Shown here: positions 1 to 10,634 of the stretch, piece by piece
Layout of the letters: every line of letters begins with the position of its first letter
Numbering within the stretch: position 1 is the stretch's first letter
Assembly (NCBI RefSeq): GCF_019049655.1
Contig: NZ_JAFMOX010000056.1
Coordinates: forward strand, 62,001 to 126,000
Length of the DNA: 64,000 bases
Source: Rahnella rivi
GTDB lineage: Bacteria > Pseudomonadota > Gammaproteobacteria > Enterobacterales > Enterobacteriaceae
Reading direction: 5' to 3'
Position numbers and translations under genes: made by a program
The notes under the pieces: model-generated
What the model was told of the DNA's origin: nothing
Databases searched by the model: none
The model's input: the letters and a program-made list of their open reading frames with translations, nothing else

Positions 1-371
1 GCGGTTTTAAACGCTTCGAACAGCACCACGTTGTTCTCTTTCGCACAGGCCATCAGGCTTTCAACCTCACGCAGATTAGAGGCCAGCGGCTTTTCACACA
101 TCACGTGTTTTTTATGGCTGAGGAACAGCAGAGACTGGGCGTAATGCAAGGAATTCGGGCTGGCGATGTAGACCGCATCAATCAGGTCAGACGCCGCCAT
201 TTCTTCAAGAGAATCAAAATAGTGCCCGACCGGATAATCCTCGCCCAGCTTTTTGGCACCTTCCAGCGTGCGTGAATAAATCGCCGTGAGCTTCATTTTT
301 CCGCTCTCGTGCGCGGCATCAATAAAACGTTGGGTGATCCAGTTGGTGCCGACGACAGCAAAGCGAATCAT
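1..371 (-). CDS. ygjR: Gfo/Idh/MocA family oxidoreductase YgjR (3' part cut by window edge)
   Basis: Only the N-terminal 123 or so residues are present; the gene runs off the left edge. The protein opens with MIRFAVVGTNWIT, a Rossmann beta-alpha-beta with the short glycine motif typical of Gfo/Idh/MocA dehydrogenases. It later has the family motif CEKPLASN, whose EKP lysine belongs to the NAD(P)-binding and catalytic region. The substrate cannot be told from the sequence. It lies 24 bases downstream of ygjP on the same strand, the same neighbourhood as in E. coli (ygjP, ygjQ, ygjR), but with no ygjQ between them. The start is the ATG whose complement is at 369-371. Family is certain, orthology to ygjR very likely, function unknown. 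Confidence 0.88.
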   Translation of the reverse strand, partial: MIRFAVVGTNWITQRFIDAAHESGKMKLTAIYSRTLEGAKKLGEDYPVGHYFDSLEEMAASDLIDAVYIASPNSLHYAQSLLFLSHKKHVMCEKPLASNLREVESLMACAKENNVVLFEAFKT

Positions 372-395
372 GCGTGTTCCCTATTGGTAGGTTAA

Positions 396-902
396 TTATT
401 GATACAACTTGCCGAATATTTCCAGATGCGTCAGATACATGCGCGTGTCGAATTCTAACTGATGATAGTCGGGCGTCATATGACAGCACAGGCTATAGAA
501 GGCTTTGTTGTGATCTTTCTCTTTAAGATGCGCCAGCTCGTGCACCACGATCATTTTCAGAAAAGCTTCCGGCGCGCTTTTAAACACCGTCGCCACGCGG
601 ATTTCCGCTTTGGCTTTCAGCTTGCCGCCCTGAATACGCGAAATCGCCGTATGCAGGCCGAGCGCGTGCTTCATCACGTGGATTTTATTGTCGTAGGCCA
701 CTTTGCTTAACGGTGATGAACTGCGCAAAAACTGATTTTTCAGGTCCAGCGTATACTGATAGAGCGATTTATCGGTGGTCAGCTCGTGCGGTTGCGGATA
801 CCGCGTCAGCAAGACTTTACCTAAACGTTCCTGGTCGATTAACTGACGCACCTGAGCCTGAAGGTGCTCGGGATAGCCTTGCAGATAGGTCAATTCAGGC
901 AT
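396..902 (-). CDS. ygjP: YgjP-like zinc metallopeptidase domain protein
   Basis: A 168-residue cytosolic protein of the YgjP/WLM-like metallopeptidase family. The zinc motif HELAH is at residues 121-125, followed by the DHNKAF segment (D130, H131), which is the third-ligand region in this family. There is no signal peptide or membrane segment. In E. coli the family member sits next to rlmG and ygjR, as here. It is transcribed away from rlmG, with a 171-base divergent intergenic region. The ribosome binding site is weak (only an AAAC-rich stretch before the ATG). The cellular substrate is not established. Confidence 0.9.
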   Translation of the reverse strand: MPELTYLQGYPEHLQAQVRQLIDQERLGKVLLTRYPQPHELTTDKSLYQYTLDLKNQFLRSSSPLSKVAYDNKIHVMKHALGLHTAISRIQGGKLKAKAEIRVATVFKSAPEAFLKMIVVHELAHLKEKDHNKAFYSLCCHMTPDYHQLEFDTRMYLTHLEIFGKLYQ

Positions 903-1073
903 AACTGTTTGCTTTGTCTCTTATTGACGGGGAAAAGATGCCGTAACGATAAACGTGGATTTTAGCGCGATCGCAGGGATCCGGCAGATAAACCCCTTTT
1001 TAACTGAAAAAACATTTTACTGATAGCCCAATTTAGGGGATAAACAGCGCAAATTGAATATTGAGGAGGGCCA

Positions 1074-2225
1074 ATGAGCCAATTCGAAACCGAAGTAGGT
1101 GGGCAGTTACTGCAACTGGATCTGGAACGTTATCCGCAGGACGAAGCGGCAACGCAGTTGCAGGCATGGGAAGCTGCTGATGAATATCTGCTGCAAACCC
1201 TGAACACCGGTGAGCTCAATGGCCGTCCGCTGCTGATTTTCAACGATGCTTTTGGCACGCTGGCGTGCGCATTGCAGGCGTTCAGTCCGACCAGCATCAA
1301 TGACTCTTTCATGAGCCAGCTGGCCACGCGCCACAACTTGCGTCTGAACGGTTTTGACGAAGATGCCGTGGTAGCGCAAAGCAGCCTGGTGCCGTTGCCG
1401 ATCAATCCGGGTCTGGTCATCATCAAGGTGCCAAAAACGCTGGCGCTGCTGGAACAGCAACTGCTGGCGCTGCGCGAAGTCGTGACGCCCGACACCCAGA
1501 TTATCGCCGGGGCGAAAGCCCGTGATATCCACACCTCCACGCTGCAACTGTTTGAAAAAATCCTCGGCCCGACCAAAACCAGTCTGGCGTGGAAAAAAGC
1601 GCGTCTGATCCATTGCGAAGCCACCTTGCCAGCGCAGGCCGCCGAACCGGTGATCGCCGAATGGGCGCTGGACGACAGTGAGTTCCGTATCTCCAACCAC
1701 GCGAACGTATTCTCGCGCGGCGGTCTGGACATCGGTGCGCGTTTCTTCATGCAACATTTGCCGGAAGGCATTGAAGGACGCATGGTGGATTTAGGCTGCG
1801 GTAACGGCGTCATCGGCATGACAGCCCTGGCACTGAACCCGGACGCGGAAATGCTGTTCGTCGATGAATCTTATATGGCGGTGGAATCGAGCCGTATCAA
1901 CGTCGAAAACAATTTGCCGCAGGATGTCAGCCGCTGTCATTTCGAAGTGAACAACATGCTGGCCGGTGTTGAACGCGAAACCCTGGACGCGGTGCTGTGT
2001 AACCCGCCATTCCATCAGGGCACGGTCGTCAGCGATGACACCGCCTGGCGCATGTTCTGCGATGCCAAACGTTGCCTGCAAACCGGCGGCGAACTGCGCA
2101 TCGTCGGCAACCGTCATCTCGATTACTACCAGAAACTGCGTCGCCTGTTCGGTAACTGCACGACTATCGCCACCAACCAGAAATTCGTCATTCTGCGCGC
2201 GGTGAAAACGGCGTCGCATCACTGA
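1074..2225 (+). CDS. rlmG: 23S rRNA (guanine(1835)-N(2))-methyltransferase RlmG
   Basis: A 383-residue SAM-dependent methyltransferase that modifies G1835 of 23S rRNA. It has the two-domain layout of RlmG/RsmC: a degenerate N-terminal methyltransferase-like domain (about 1-200), then a catalytic Rossmann domain with motif [12 protein letters not shown] (238-248) and the N2-guanine signature NPPF (310-313). The length matches the family (about 378). The start ATG follows a very strong GAGGAGGG ribosome binding site. The gene is divergent from ygjP, convergent with fadH, and ends at a shared terminator. Confidence 0.97.
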   Translation: MSQFETEVGGQLLQLDLERYPQDEAATQLQAWEAADEYLLQTLNTGELNGRPLLIFNDAFGTLACALQAFSPTSINDSFMSQLATRHNLRLNGFDEDAVVAQSSLVPLPINPGLVIIKVPKTLALLEQQLLALREVVTPDTQIIAGAKARDIHTSTLQLFEKILGPTKTSLAWKKARLIHCEATLPAQAAEPVIAEWALDDSEFRISNHANVFSRGGLDIGARFFMQHLPEGIEGRMVDLGCGNGVIGMTALALNPDAEMLFVDESYMAVESSRINVENNLPQDVSRCHFEVNNMLAGVERETLDAVLCNPPFHQGTVVSDDTAWRMFCDAKRCLQTGGELRIVGNRHLDYYQKLRRLFGNCTTIATNQKFVILRAVKTASHH

Positions 2226-2253
2226 TTGATGCCTTAGCCTGAAGTCCTGAAGT

Positions 2254-2281
2254 AAAAAAGCCGCTCACGCGGCTTTTTTTT
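2254..2281. terminator. Bidirectional intrinsic terminator between rlmG and fadH
   Basis: A GCCGC/GCGGC stem with TCAC loop is flanked by six A on the left and eight T on the right. It can therefore end both rlmG (+) and fadH (-) transcripts, which converge here. Confidence 0.85.
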
Positions 2282-2307
2282 CGTCTGTGATTCTCCAGGG
2301 CGGTTGT

Positions 2308-4353
<2,046 letters not shown>

Positions 4354-4355
4354 TT

Positions 4356-4372
4356 AAGTGGTCGGAGGAGAT
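4356..4372 (-). promoter_or_regulatory. Candidate FadR operator upstream of fadH
   Basis: AAGTGGTCGGAGGAGAT matches 10 of the 12 fixed positions of the FadR consensus (ANCTGGTCNGACNNGNT), including the TGGTC core. It lies 11 bases upstream of the fadH start codon, where a bound repressor would block transcription. fadH is a known FadR target in E. coli, which supports the call. The second half (GGAGGAG) departs from the perfect palindrome, so affinity may be modest. Confidence 0.55.
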
Positions 4373-4423
4373 GAATTCAATTTAGCGGGTGGCAGAAGAA
4401 TTGGAAAGCGGGCGCGCCATGAT

Positions 4424-4439
4424 TGTGACGTGTATCACT
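4424..4439. promoter_or_regulatory. Candidate CRP site between fadH and rpfF
   Basis: TGTGA-CGTGTA-TCACT matches the CRP consensus (TGTGA-N6-TCACA) at nine of ten fixed positions. It is about 88 bases upstream of the fadH start and 305 upstream of the rpfF start, so fadH is the likelier target. Confidence 0.65.
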
Positions 4440-4736
4440 GTGGCAAAACGGAAAGGTTTTATTAACTCTTCCTCATATTATTAATCGGGTTTATTTAATT
4501 AACAGATTATTACTGAGGAGGCGAACGAATGCTTTTTTGCGGGGGAAATCATTATTTCACTGTTTTTACACAACATTGATTGATTGCAGGTTGTTTATTT
4601 TTAACATTTTTTTATTGAATTTCGTGTATTAGGAATATTCTTATAAAAACACCTCGAATCGATTCAGTTCGGGTTAGAGCTGGACTAGGCTGGAGCTGCT
4701 TCACCCTAAAATTCAATTCTAACCTGGATATATACT

Positions 4737-5603
4737 ATGAATCTTATTGACCATACAGCCTGCCGTCCGTTTACCGAAGCCGGGCATTTGTCGCAAATTG
4801 CTGCCTATTATGAAGAAGGCCGTAATGTCATGTGGATGATGCTCAGGTCTTATCCACGTCCTTGTTTTAATCAGGAGCTTATCGAAGACATCATGACGCT
4901 GACCTACGCCGCGAAAGCGTCGGGGCTGCGTTTCGACTTTTGGGTCACCGGCTCGCTGGTCCCCAATATGTACAACGTCGGCGGTGATCTCAGCTTCTTC
5001 GTCGATTCCATCGTAAACAACAAGCGCGAAGCATTGCGCGCTTACGCCAGAGCCTGTGTGGACTGCGTACACGCCGCCGCGCGCGGGTTTGATGTCGGTG
5101 CCATCAGTTTATCGATGATTGAAGGAACGGCGCTGGGAGGCGGGTTTGAAGCGGCACTGGCGCACCATTACGTGCTGGCGCAGAACACGGCCAGGATGGG
5201 TTTTCCTGAAATCGCGTTTAACCTGTTCCCCGGCATGGGGGGATATTCGCTGGTATCACGTAAAGCCGGGATGCGGCTCGCGGAGGAACTGATCACTACC
5301 GGCGAATCGCATACGGCGGAATGGTTCGAAAGCCGGGGCCTGGTGGATGTCCTGTTCCAGCCCGGTGAGGCGTTTAACGCCACGCGTACCTTTATGGATA
5401 CGTTGCGGCCAAAACTTAACGGGATACGTGCGATGCTCCGCGCACGCCAGCGTGTATTGCAGCTGTCGCGTTCGGAACTGATGGATATCACGGAAGATTG
5501 GGTGGATGCGGCATTTACGCTGGAGGAGAAAGATCTGAGTTACATGGAGCGGCTGGTCATGCTGCAAAACCGGCATACGGCGTCATTGCGTAAAACCGGC
5601 TAG
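4737..5603 (+). CDS. rpfF: DSF-family signal synthase RpfF (crotonase fold)
   Basis: A 288-residue enoyl-CoA hydratase/crotonase-fold enzyme. Known RpfF proteins act as acyl-ACP dehydratase and thioesterase to release cis-2-unsaturated fatty acids (DSF, BDSF) as cell-cell signals. The two catalytic glutamates are recognisable: E138 in ALGGGFEAAL and E158 in MGFPE, 20 residues apart as in Xanthomonas RpfF (E141/E161). The following NLFPGMGGY segment is also typical. There is no signal peptide. It is convergent with the rpfR-like gene, the same pairing described in Burkholderia and Cronobacter. The start was chosen from family alignment; its ribosome binding site is weak. A generic enoyl-CoA hydratase is the alternative, but the motif set and the partner favour RpfF. 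Confidence 0.9.
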   Translation: MNLIDHTACRPFTEAGHLSQIAAYYEEGRNVMWMMLRSYPRPCFNQELIEDIMTLTYAAKASGLRFDFWVTGSLVPNMYNVGGDLSFFVDSIVNNKREALRAYARACVDCVHAAARGFDVGAISLSMIEGTALGGGFEAALAHHYVLAQNTARMGFPEIAFNLFPGMGGYSLVSRKAGMRLAEELITTGESHTAEWFESRGLVDVLFQPGEAFNATRTFMDTLRPKLNGIRAMLRARQRVLQLSRSELMDITEDWVDAAFTLEEKDLSYMERLVMLQNRHTASLRKTG

Positions 5604-5606
5604 CAG

Positions 5607-5644
5607 CAAACAGAAAAGCCCGTCACTGGTGCTATTTCTGTTTG
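5607..5644. terminator. Inverted repeat overlapping the 3' end of rpfR, between convergent rpfF and rpfR
   Basis: A perfect 10-base inverted repeat, CAAACAGAAA at 5607-5616 and TTTCTGTTTG at 5635-5644, flanks the rpfR stop codon (5632-5634) and starts three bases after the rpfF stop. It probably acts as a shared terminator. The T runs outside the stem are short, so termination strength is uncertain. Confidence 0.5.
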
Positions 5645-7650
5645 GCTTTATGTTTAAAAACATTGGGTGAAGCAACGTTTTTATCATCAAGCCAGTGCTC
5701 GAGTTCCGTTGCGGGCATTGGCTTGGCGTAAAGAAAACCTTGTTTGCTGTCCACGCCAATTTCGTCGATCAGCTTTTCTTCTTCCGCCGTTTCAACCCCT
5801 TCGGCTACCACCGTCAGTTGCAACGTTTTTGCCACTGCAACAATGGCCCGCACCAGCGCCTGAGACACCGGATTGTCATTGATTCCCCGCACAAAACTTT
5901 GGTCGAGCTTGATGCAGTCCAGCGGGATGCGCGCCAGTTGTGACAACGAAGAATACCCGGTGCCGAAGTCATCCAGATGCACCTGGGCGCCCAGCTTATG
6001 TAACTGATTAATCATGGTGACCGCTGCGCCTTCGTCTTCCACCAGGCAGCTTTCTGTCAGCTCAAAATCCAGCAAACAGCCTTTCATGCCTGACGTTTTC
6101 ATGGCCTCTGCCAGCGTGGTGATGAACGACCCGTTATTCAGCTGACGCCCGGAAAGATTGACCGCCACGCGCAGGTTGAGGCCTTTTTTCTGCCATTCTG
6201 TCGCCTGACGGGTGGCGGTTTCGATGACCCATTTTCCAAGCGGCGTGATAAGCCCGGACTCTTCAGCGTAGGGAATGAAACTTTGCGGCTGAATCAGCCC
6301 GCGCTCCGGGGACTGCCAGCGCAGCAGCGCCTCGACGCTGTTGACCGCGCCGTACAGCGACACCTTCGGCTGGTAATACAGCACCAGCTGATCTTTTTCC
6401 GCCAGCGCTTTACGCAGATGGGTGTCCAGCCACATGTATTCCGCCGCTTTCTGATTCATTTCCACAGAGAATACGCAGTGCGAGTTTTTGCCCTTTTCCT
6501 TCGCCACGTACATGGCGGTATCGGCATTTTGCAGCAGGGTATCGCCGTCGGTGCCATGTTCAGGGCAAATGGCAATCCCGCCGGAACAGCCGGTGTAGAC
6601 TTCAATCAGCCCGATACGAAACGGCATACTCAGACGGTGTAAAACACGCTGACTCAGCGCTTCCATCGTTTTGATTTCAGCATTTGAGCTGAGAATGATG
6701 AATTCATCGCCGCCAAGACGGGCCAGTTTATCGTTGGCTGAAAGGCAATCCTGAATCGCATCTGACACTGCGCGCAGCAGGTGGTCGCCGAACATATGCC
6801 CGTAGGCGTCGTTAACTTTTTTGAAGTTGTCGAGATCGAGGTAAATCAGCCCGACTTTCGTGTCACCCCGGTCTTTCAGCGCCGTCGCCAGAGATTCCTG
6901 CAACGCGTTACGATTCGCGAAACCGGTAACAAGATCGGTGTTTGCCAGCACGCGTAAACGCTCCTGCGCTTTACGTTCGTCGGTGATGTCTGAGCCTGAG
7001 CAGATCAGAAATTTTTGCTGCTTGCCGCTGCCGCTGTGAACGAATTTATTGCGAAACAGGAACAGCCGCTGGCCTTTGACGGTATTGATCCAGCGTTCGA
7101 CTTCGTAGGATTGCTGGTTCTGAAAGAAACTGCTGATGTTCTGACGTGAGGCCAGACCTTCTTCCATCGACATGAATAAATCGTAGGCGCTGCGCCCGAT
7201 AACATCCTCTTCACGCAGGCCGGTGTACTCTTCGCTCAGCCGGTTAAAACGGTGGATTTTGCCTTCCTGATCGATAATGACGATCACGGAATTGGCTTCG
7301 GAAACGACCTGCTCTGCAAAGGTCAGTCCGACCTCTAAATCGTGAGCGACTGACTCGGTGTCCTGATAGGCCGACGCAGTGCCGGCCCAGACCTGACCAT
7401 CAATTTTTCGACCCACCAGAAACAGGCGCACCTGTGATCCGAACAGCGTGATGTCCAGCGTAAAACTTGAGGTAATCCCGGTCAGTTGCCTGATCTTTCC
7501 TGCCTGCCATTGGGTCAGGGAGATCGCCACGTTGACGATGCCTTTCTCAGCAGATAACTCCAGCGCGTTGCTGTCTGAACCCAGTCGCCAGTATGGGCGG
7601 GGCGTACCAAAATGCAGGTACAGGATGGAGGCATCTTGTGAGTCGACCAT
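5632..7650 (-). CDS. rpfR: RpfR-type BDSF receptor: FI-PAS-GGDEF-EAL cyclic-di-GMP enzyme
   Basis: A 672-residue cytosolic protein. Residues 1 to about 100 match the position of the RpfF-interaction (FI) domain of RpfR. A PAS sensor follows (about 110-225), then a GGDEF domain with intact LGGDEF (GGDEF at 313-317), and an EAL domain with intact EALLR (440-444) and DDFGTGYSSL. In characterised RpfR, BDSF binding to PAS raises phosphodiesterase activity and lowers cyclic-di-GMP. The ATG at 7650 follows GGAG with nine-base spacing and is preferred over an in-frame GTG at 7713. It is convergent with rpfF. Both catalytic motifs are intact, so cyclase and phosphodiesterase activity are both possible. 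E. coli PdeR (YciR) has the same PAS-GGDEF-EAL core, but the N-terminal domain and the rpfF neighbour make RpfR the better name. Confidence 0.87.
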   Translation of the reverse strand: MVDSQDASILYLHFGTPRPYWRLGSDSNALELSAEKGIVNVAISLTQWQAGKIRQLTGITSSFTLDITLFGSQVRLFLVGRKIDGQVWAGTASAYQDTESVAHDLEVGLTFAEQVVSEANSVIVIIDQEGKIHRFNRLSEEYTGLREEDVIGRSAYDLFMSMEEGLASRQNISSFFQNQQSYEVERWINTVKGQRLFLFRNKFVHSGSGKQQKFLICSGSDITDERKAQERLRVLANTDLVTGFANRNALQESLATALKDRGDTKVGLIYLDLDNFKKVNDAYGHMFGDHLLRAVSDAIQDCLSANDKLARLGGDEFIILSSNAEIKTMEALSQRVLHRLSMPFRIGLIEVYTGCSGGIAICPEHGTDGDTLLQNADTAMYVAKEKGKNSHCVFSVEMNQKAAEYMWLDTHLRKALAEKDQLVLYYQPKVSLYGAVNSVEALLRWQSPERGLIQPQSFIPYAEESGLITPLGKWVIETATRQATEWQKKGLNLRVAVNLSGRQLNNGSFITTLAEAMKTSGMKGCLLDFELTESCLVEDEGAAVTMINQLHKLGAQVHLDDFGTGYSSLSQLARIPLDCIKLDQSFVRGINDNPVSQALVRAIVAVAKTLQLTVVAEGVETAEEEKLIDEIGVDSKQGFLYAKPMPATELEHWLDDKNVASPNVFKHKAKQK

Positions 7651-7830
7651 GGAATGTTTCTCCGCAAAGAACGCAAAACGCCGTCTGCGCAGTGACCTGG
7701 CGACAGTCAGCACAGACGGAGCTTACTCTGTTGAGCCCACTCGCAACGCTCCGCATCCGGCGGATAAAGGCAAAAGGGCATAACACATTGAAATTAAGGT
7801 TAGCAACTGTCCGTTATATATCCAGTTTAC

Positions 7831-7887
7831 GGGCAGAAATTGCCGCCCAGTGCTGACGACACACATTGCCGGATGCCGTCAGCACTG
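7831..7887. repeat. Tandem inverted repeats upstream of rpfR
   Basis: Two hairpins abut. A GGGC...GCCC stem lies at about 7831-7848. A perfect 11-base inverted repeat has arms CAGTGCTGACG (7848-7858) and CGTCAGCACTG (7877-7887) with an 18-base loop. They sit in the only space available for the rpfR promoter and leader. A TATATA-like -10 for the minus strand lies at about 7815-7821. Confidence 0.5.
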
Positions 7888-7900
7888 AGGGGCTTTTGAC

Positions 7901-7933
7901 CGATCTCCGGGCGAGCATGCCGCCCGGAGATCG
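7901..7933 (-). terminator. Perfect 13-bp hairpin downstream of bglX
   Basis: Arms CGATCTCCGGGCG (7901-7913) and CGCCCGGAGATCG (7921-7933) pair exactly around a seven-base loop, nine bases after the bglX stop. On the minus strand it is not followed by a clear U tract, so it may protect the mRNA end or act with Rho rather than be a classical intrinsic terminator. Confidence 0.55.
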
Positions 7934-7942
7934 CTTTCGAGA

Positions 7943-10240
7943 TTACTTCAGCAGGAAGCTGGTTTGTTTGACGTTTTCTGAATCCAGCCCAACGAAGACG
8001 TTGAACTTGCCAGGCTCGGAAGCCCATTTCAGCTGATCATTGTAGAAACGCAGATCCTGTTCGTTCAATGTAAAGGTGACGACTTTTTGCTCACCCGGCT
8101 GCAACTCGATTTTCTCGAAGTTTTTCAGCTGCTTGACCGGACGGCTGATGGACGCGGTGACGTCCTGCAAATACAGCTGCACGATGGTCGCGCCACTGCG
8201 TTTACCGGTATTTTTCACCGTCACGCTGGCGGTCAGCGGGTGTTTGGCATCCATGGTGGTGGAAGACAGGCTGACGTCAGAGACGCTGAAGTCGGTATAG
8301 CTCAGACCATAACCGAACGGGAACAGCGGGCCGTTAGTGATATCAAAATAGCGGGTGGTGTATTTATCCGGATGCTGCGGATTAAACGGACGTCCGGTAT
8401 TAAGGAAGCTGTAATACAGCGGGATCTGGCCTACTGCGCGCGGGAAGGTCATCGGCAATTTGCCTGACGGGTTGTAATCGCCAAACAGCACGTCAGCAAT
8501 CGCATGACCGCCTTCGGTGCCGCTGAACCAGGTTTCCAGCATCGCGTCGGAGATTTCATTTTCCCATGACAGCGTCAGCGGACGGCCATTCATCAGAACA
8601 ATGACCAGCGGTTTGCCGGTCGCTTTCAGGGCTTTCAGTAAGTCGCGCTGGCTTTGCGGGATGTTCAGTTCAGAACGGCTGGACGCCTCGTGCGCCATAC
8701 CTTGCGCTTCACCAACGACCGCGACCACAACGTCAGATTTTTCAGCGGTTTTCACGGCTTCATCAATCATTTCCTGCGGTTTACGTGTGTCGTTGATCAC
8801 CTGCTTGTCGTAAGAGTTGAGGAAATCCACCATGGCCTGATCGTCAGTGACGTTAGCGCCGCGTGCATAAAGAACGTTGCCTTTATCGCCGAGCACATCC
8901 TTCATGCCCTGCAGGACGGTTACCGCCTGAGCCGCTTTACCGGCGGCAGACCAGCTGCCCATGACGTCACGTTTGCTGTCAGCCAGCGGTCCGATCACGG
9001 CGATGGTGCCCGCTTTCTGCAACGGTAATGTCTGATTGCTGTTTTTCAGCAGCACCAGCGAGGTTCGCGCCACTTCGCGCGCTTCGTTGCGGTGCAGGCG
9101 GCTTTCGGCGTTGGTATCCGCCGGGTCACTCGACTGCGGCCCTAAATGACGGTACTCATCCACAAACAGGCCCATGTCCCATTTTGCGGCCAGTACGTCA
9201 CGCACCGCGCGGTCGATATCATTCTGGCTGACCATGCCGTCGGCGAGCAGGCCTTTCAGATACTTGCCGTACATGTTATCCGCCATGTCCATATCGACAC
9301 CGGCTTTCAATGCCATGGCCGCCGCCTGACGATCGTCTTCGGCTACGCCGTGTTTGACCAGGCCGCCGATAGCGCCGTGGTCGCTGACGGTCAGGCCTTT
9401 GAATTGCCAGTCGTCACGCAGAATGTCTTTTAAAAGCCAGGTGTTGGAGGTGGCAGGCGTGCCGTTGATACTGTTCAGCGCCACCATCACACCGCCCGCA
9501 CCCGCATCGACAGCGGCTTTGTACGGTGGCATGTAGTCGTTGAACATACGCGTCAGACTCATATCCACGGTGTTGTATTCCCGGCCGCCTTCGACAGCGC
9601 CGTACAACGCGTAGTGTTTGACGTTTGCCATCACCGCGTCAGGGGCAGACGGGTCTTTGCCCTGATAACCGGTAACCATTTCATGCGCGAGGCGTGAAGT
9701 GAGATAGGTGTCTTCACCGAAACCTTCGGAAACACGGCCCCAGCGTGGATCGCGGGTCACATCTACCATCGGCGAGAACGTCATGTTCAGGCCATCGGCT
9801 GCGGTTTCTTTTGCAGAAATGCGTGCGCTGGTGGCCACGGCCTGCATGTCCCAGCTGGCTGCCAGACCGAGGCTGATCGGGAAAATAGTGCGCTGGCCGT
9901 GTACCACGTCATACGCATAGAAAGGAGGGATTTTCAGGCGGCTGTTTTTCACCTCATCCTGAAGGCGGCGGATATCGGGTTTGGTCACGGTATTAAATAC
10001 GCCACCGACTTTGCCGTCGCGAATATCGGCCATGATCGCTTCTTTCGGATAATCAGTCCCGACGGTCACCAGATTCAACTGACCAATTTTTTCATCAAGG
10101 GTCATTTTTTTCATCAGATCAGCAATGAACGCGTTGCGCTCTTTTACCTGATTCTGAGGTATACCCGCCGTTTCTACTGCCAGAGCAGAAGCAGAACTTA
10201 CCAGTAGCACAAACGCGCCGAGCATGTGATGCGTATTCAT
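7943..10240 (-). CDS. bglX: Periplasmic beta-glucosidase BglX (GH3)
   Basis: A 765-residue glycoside hydrolase family 3 enzyme, the same length as E. coli BglX. It begins with an N-terminal signal peptide (about 1-22, ending near ALAVETA), so it acts in the periplasm on beta-glucosides. The nucleophile is Asp287 in LTVSDHGAIGG, the same number as in E. coli. The C-terminal half has the GH3 alpha/beta sandwich and the fibronectin-III-like tail (TVKNTGKRSG). The ATG at 10240 follows AAGGAATTCCG and is preferred over an in-frame upstream start. It lies downstream of nothing obvious and upstream of rpfR on the same strand, separated by 292 bases with several hairpins. Confidence 0.95.
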   Translation of the reverse strand: MNTHHMLGAFVLLVSSASALAVETAGIPQNQVKERNAFIADLMKKMTLDEKIGQLNLVTVGTDYPKEAIMADIRDGKVGGVFNTVTKPDIRRLQDEVKNSRLKIPPFYAYDVVHGQRTIFPISLGLAASWDMQAVATSARISAKETAADGLNMTFSPMVDVTRDPRWGRVSEGFGEDTYLTSRLAHEMVTGYQGKDPSAPDAVMANVKHYALYGAVEGGREYNTVDMSLTRMFNDYMPPYKAAVDAGAGGVMVALNSINGTPATSNTWLLKDILRDDWQFKGLTVSDHGAIGGLVKHGVAEDDRQAAAMALKAGVDMDMADNMYGKYLKGLLADGMVSQNDIDRAVRDVLAAKWDMGLFVDEYRHLGPQSSDPADTNAESRLHRNEAREVARTSLVLLKNSNQTLPLQKAGTIAVIGPLADSKRDVMGSWSAAGKAAQAVTVLQGMKDVLGDKGNVLYARGANVTDDQAMVDFLNSYDKQVINDTRKPQEMIDEAVKTAEKSDVVVAVVGEAQGMAHEASSRSELNIPQSQRDLLKALKATGKPLVIVLMNGRPLTLSWENEISDAMLETWFSGTEGGHAIADVLFGDYNPSGKLPMTFPRAVGQIPLYYSFLNTGRPFNPQHPDKYTTRYFDITNGPLFPFGYGLSYTDFSVSDVSLSSTTMDAKHPLTASVTVKNTGKRSGATIVQLYLQDVTASISRPVKQLKNFEKIELQPGEQKVVTFTLNEQDLRFYNDQLKWASEPGKFNVFVGLDSENVKQTSFLLK

Positions 10241-10634
10241 CGGAATTCCTTCAGCCATAAGCAGGGATGCCAAAACAGAGAAAATTCAGCAGCCTGAAGC
10301 AAACAAATCAATGATCATTCTAAGAAAAGTATAGTGTGAGAATCTAATACGACCCTTCAACTATTAGCAATCAATAGTTTTATCGTGCGGCACATTATCT
10401 TTTACCTGTGGAGACAGATCGCAATTTACAGGTAATCGGGCAGATGGCTACTAAAAGACGTTCGATATACCCCGCAATTTCAGACAATTAGGATTAGATG
10501 ACAAATCGGTTCAGTAATGAGCGATGAAATAGCGCGGGAAGGGAGATTTTTGCACAATGAGCCGGGCAGAGCGTGATGCTCAGCCCGGAAAAAGCCGATC
10601 AATCTGTCAGGCAGGAATCAATAATAAAACGGTA
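10241..10634. other. bglX-yjcB intergenic region (394 bp)
   Basis: No convincing gene is seen. The region contains several inverted repeats. AACTATT/AATAGTT lies at 10359-10379, TTACCTGT/ACAGGTAA at 10402-10435, and a CCGGGC/GCCCGG stem extended by GAGC/GCTC at about 10562-10588, which may end yjcB transcripts. The bglX promoter must lie within the first 200 bases, but no strong -35/-10 pair stands out. Confidence 0.5.

Noticed and set aside
7651..7713. A 21-codon N-terminal extension of rpfR from a GTG
   Set aside because: The arginine-rich extension is not family-like and the internal ATG at 7650 has a GGAG ribosome binding site.
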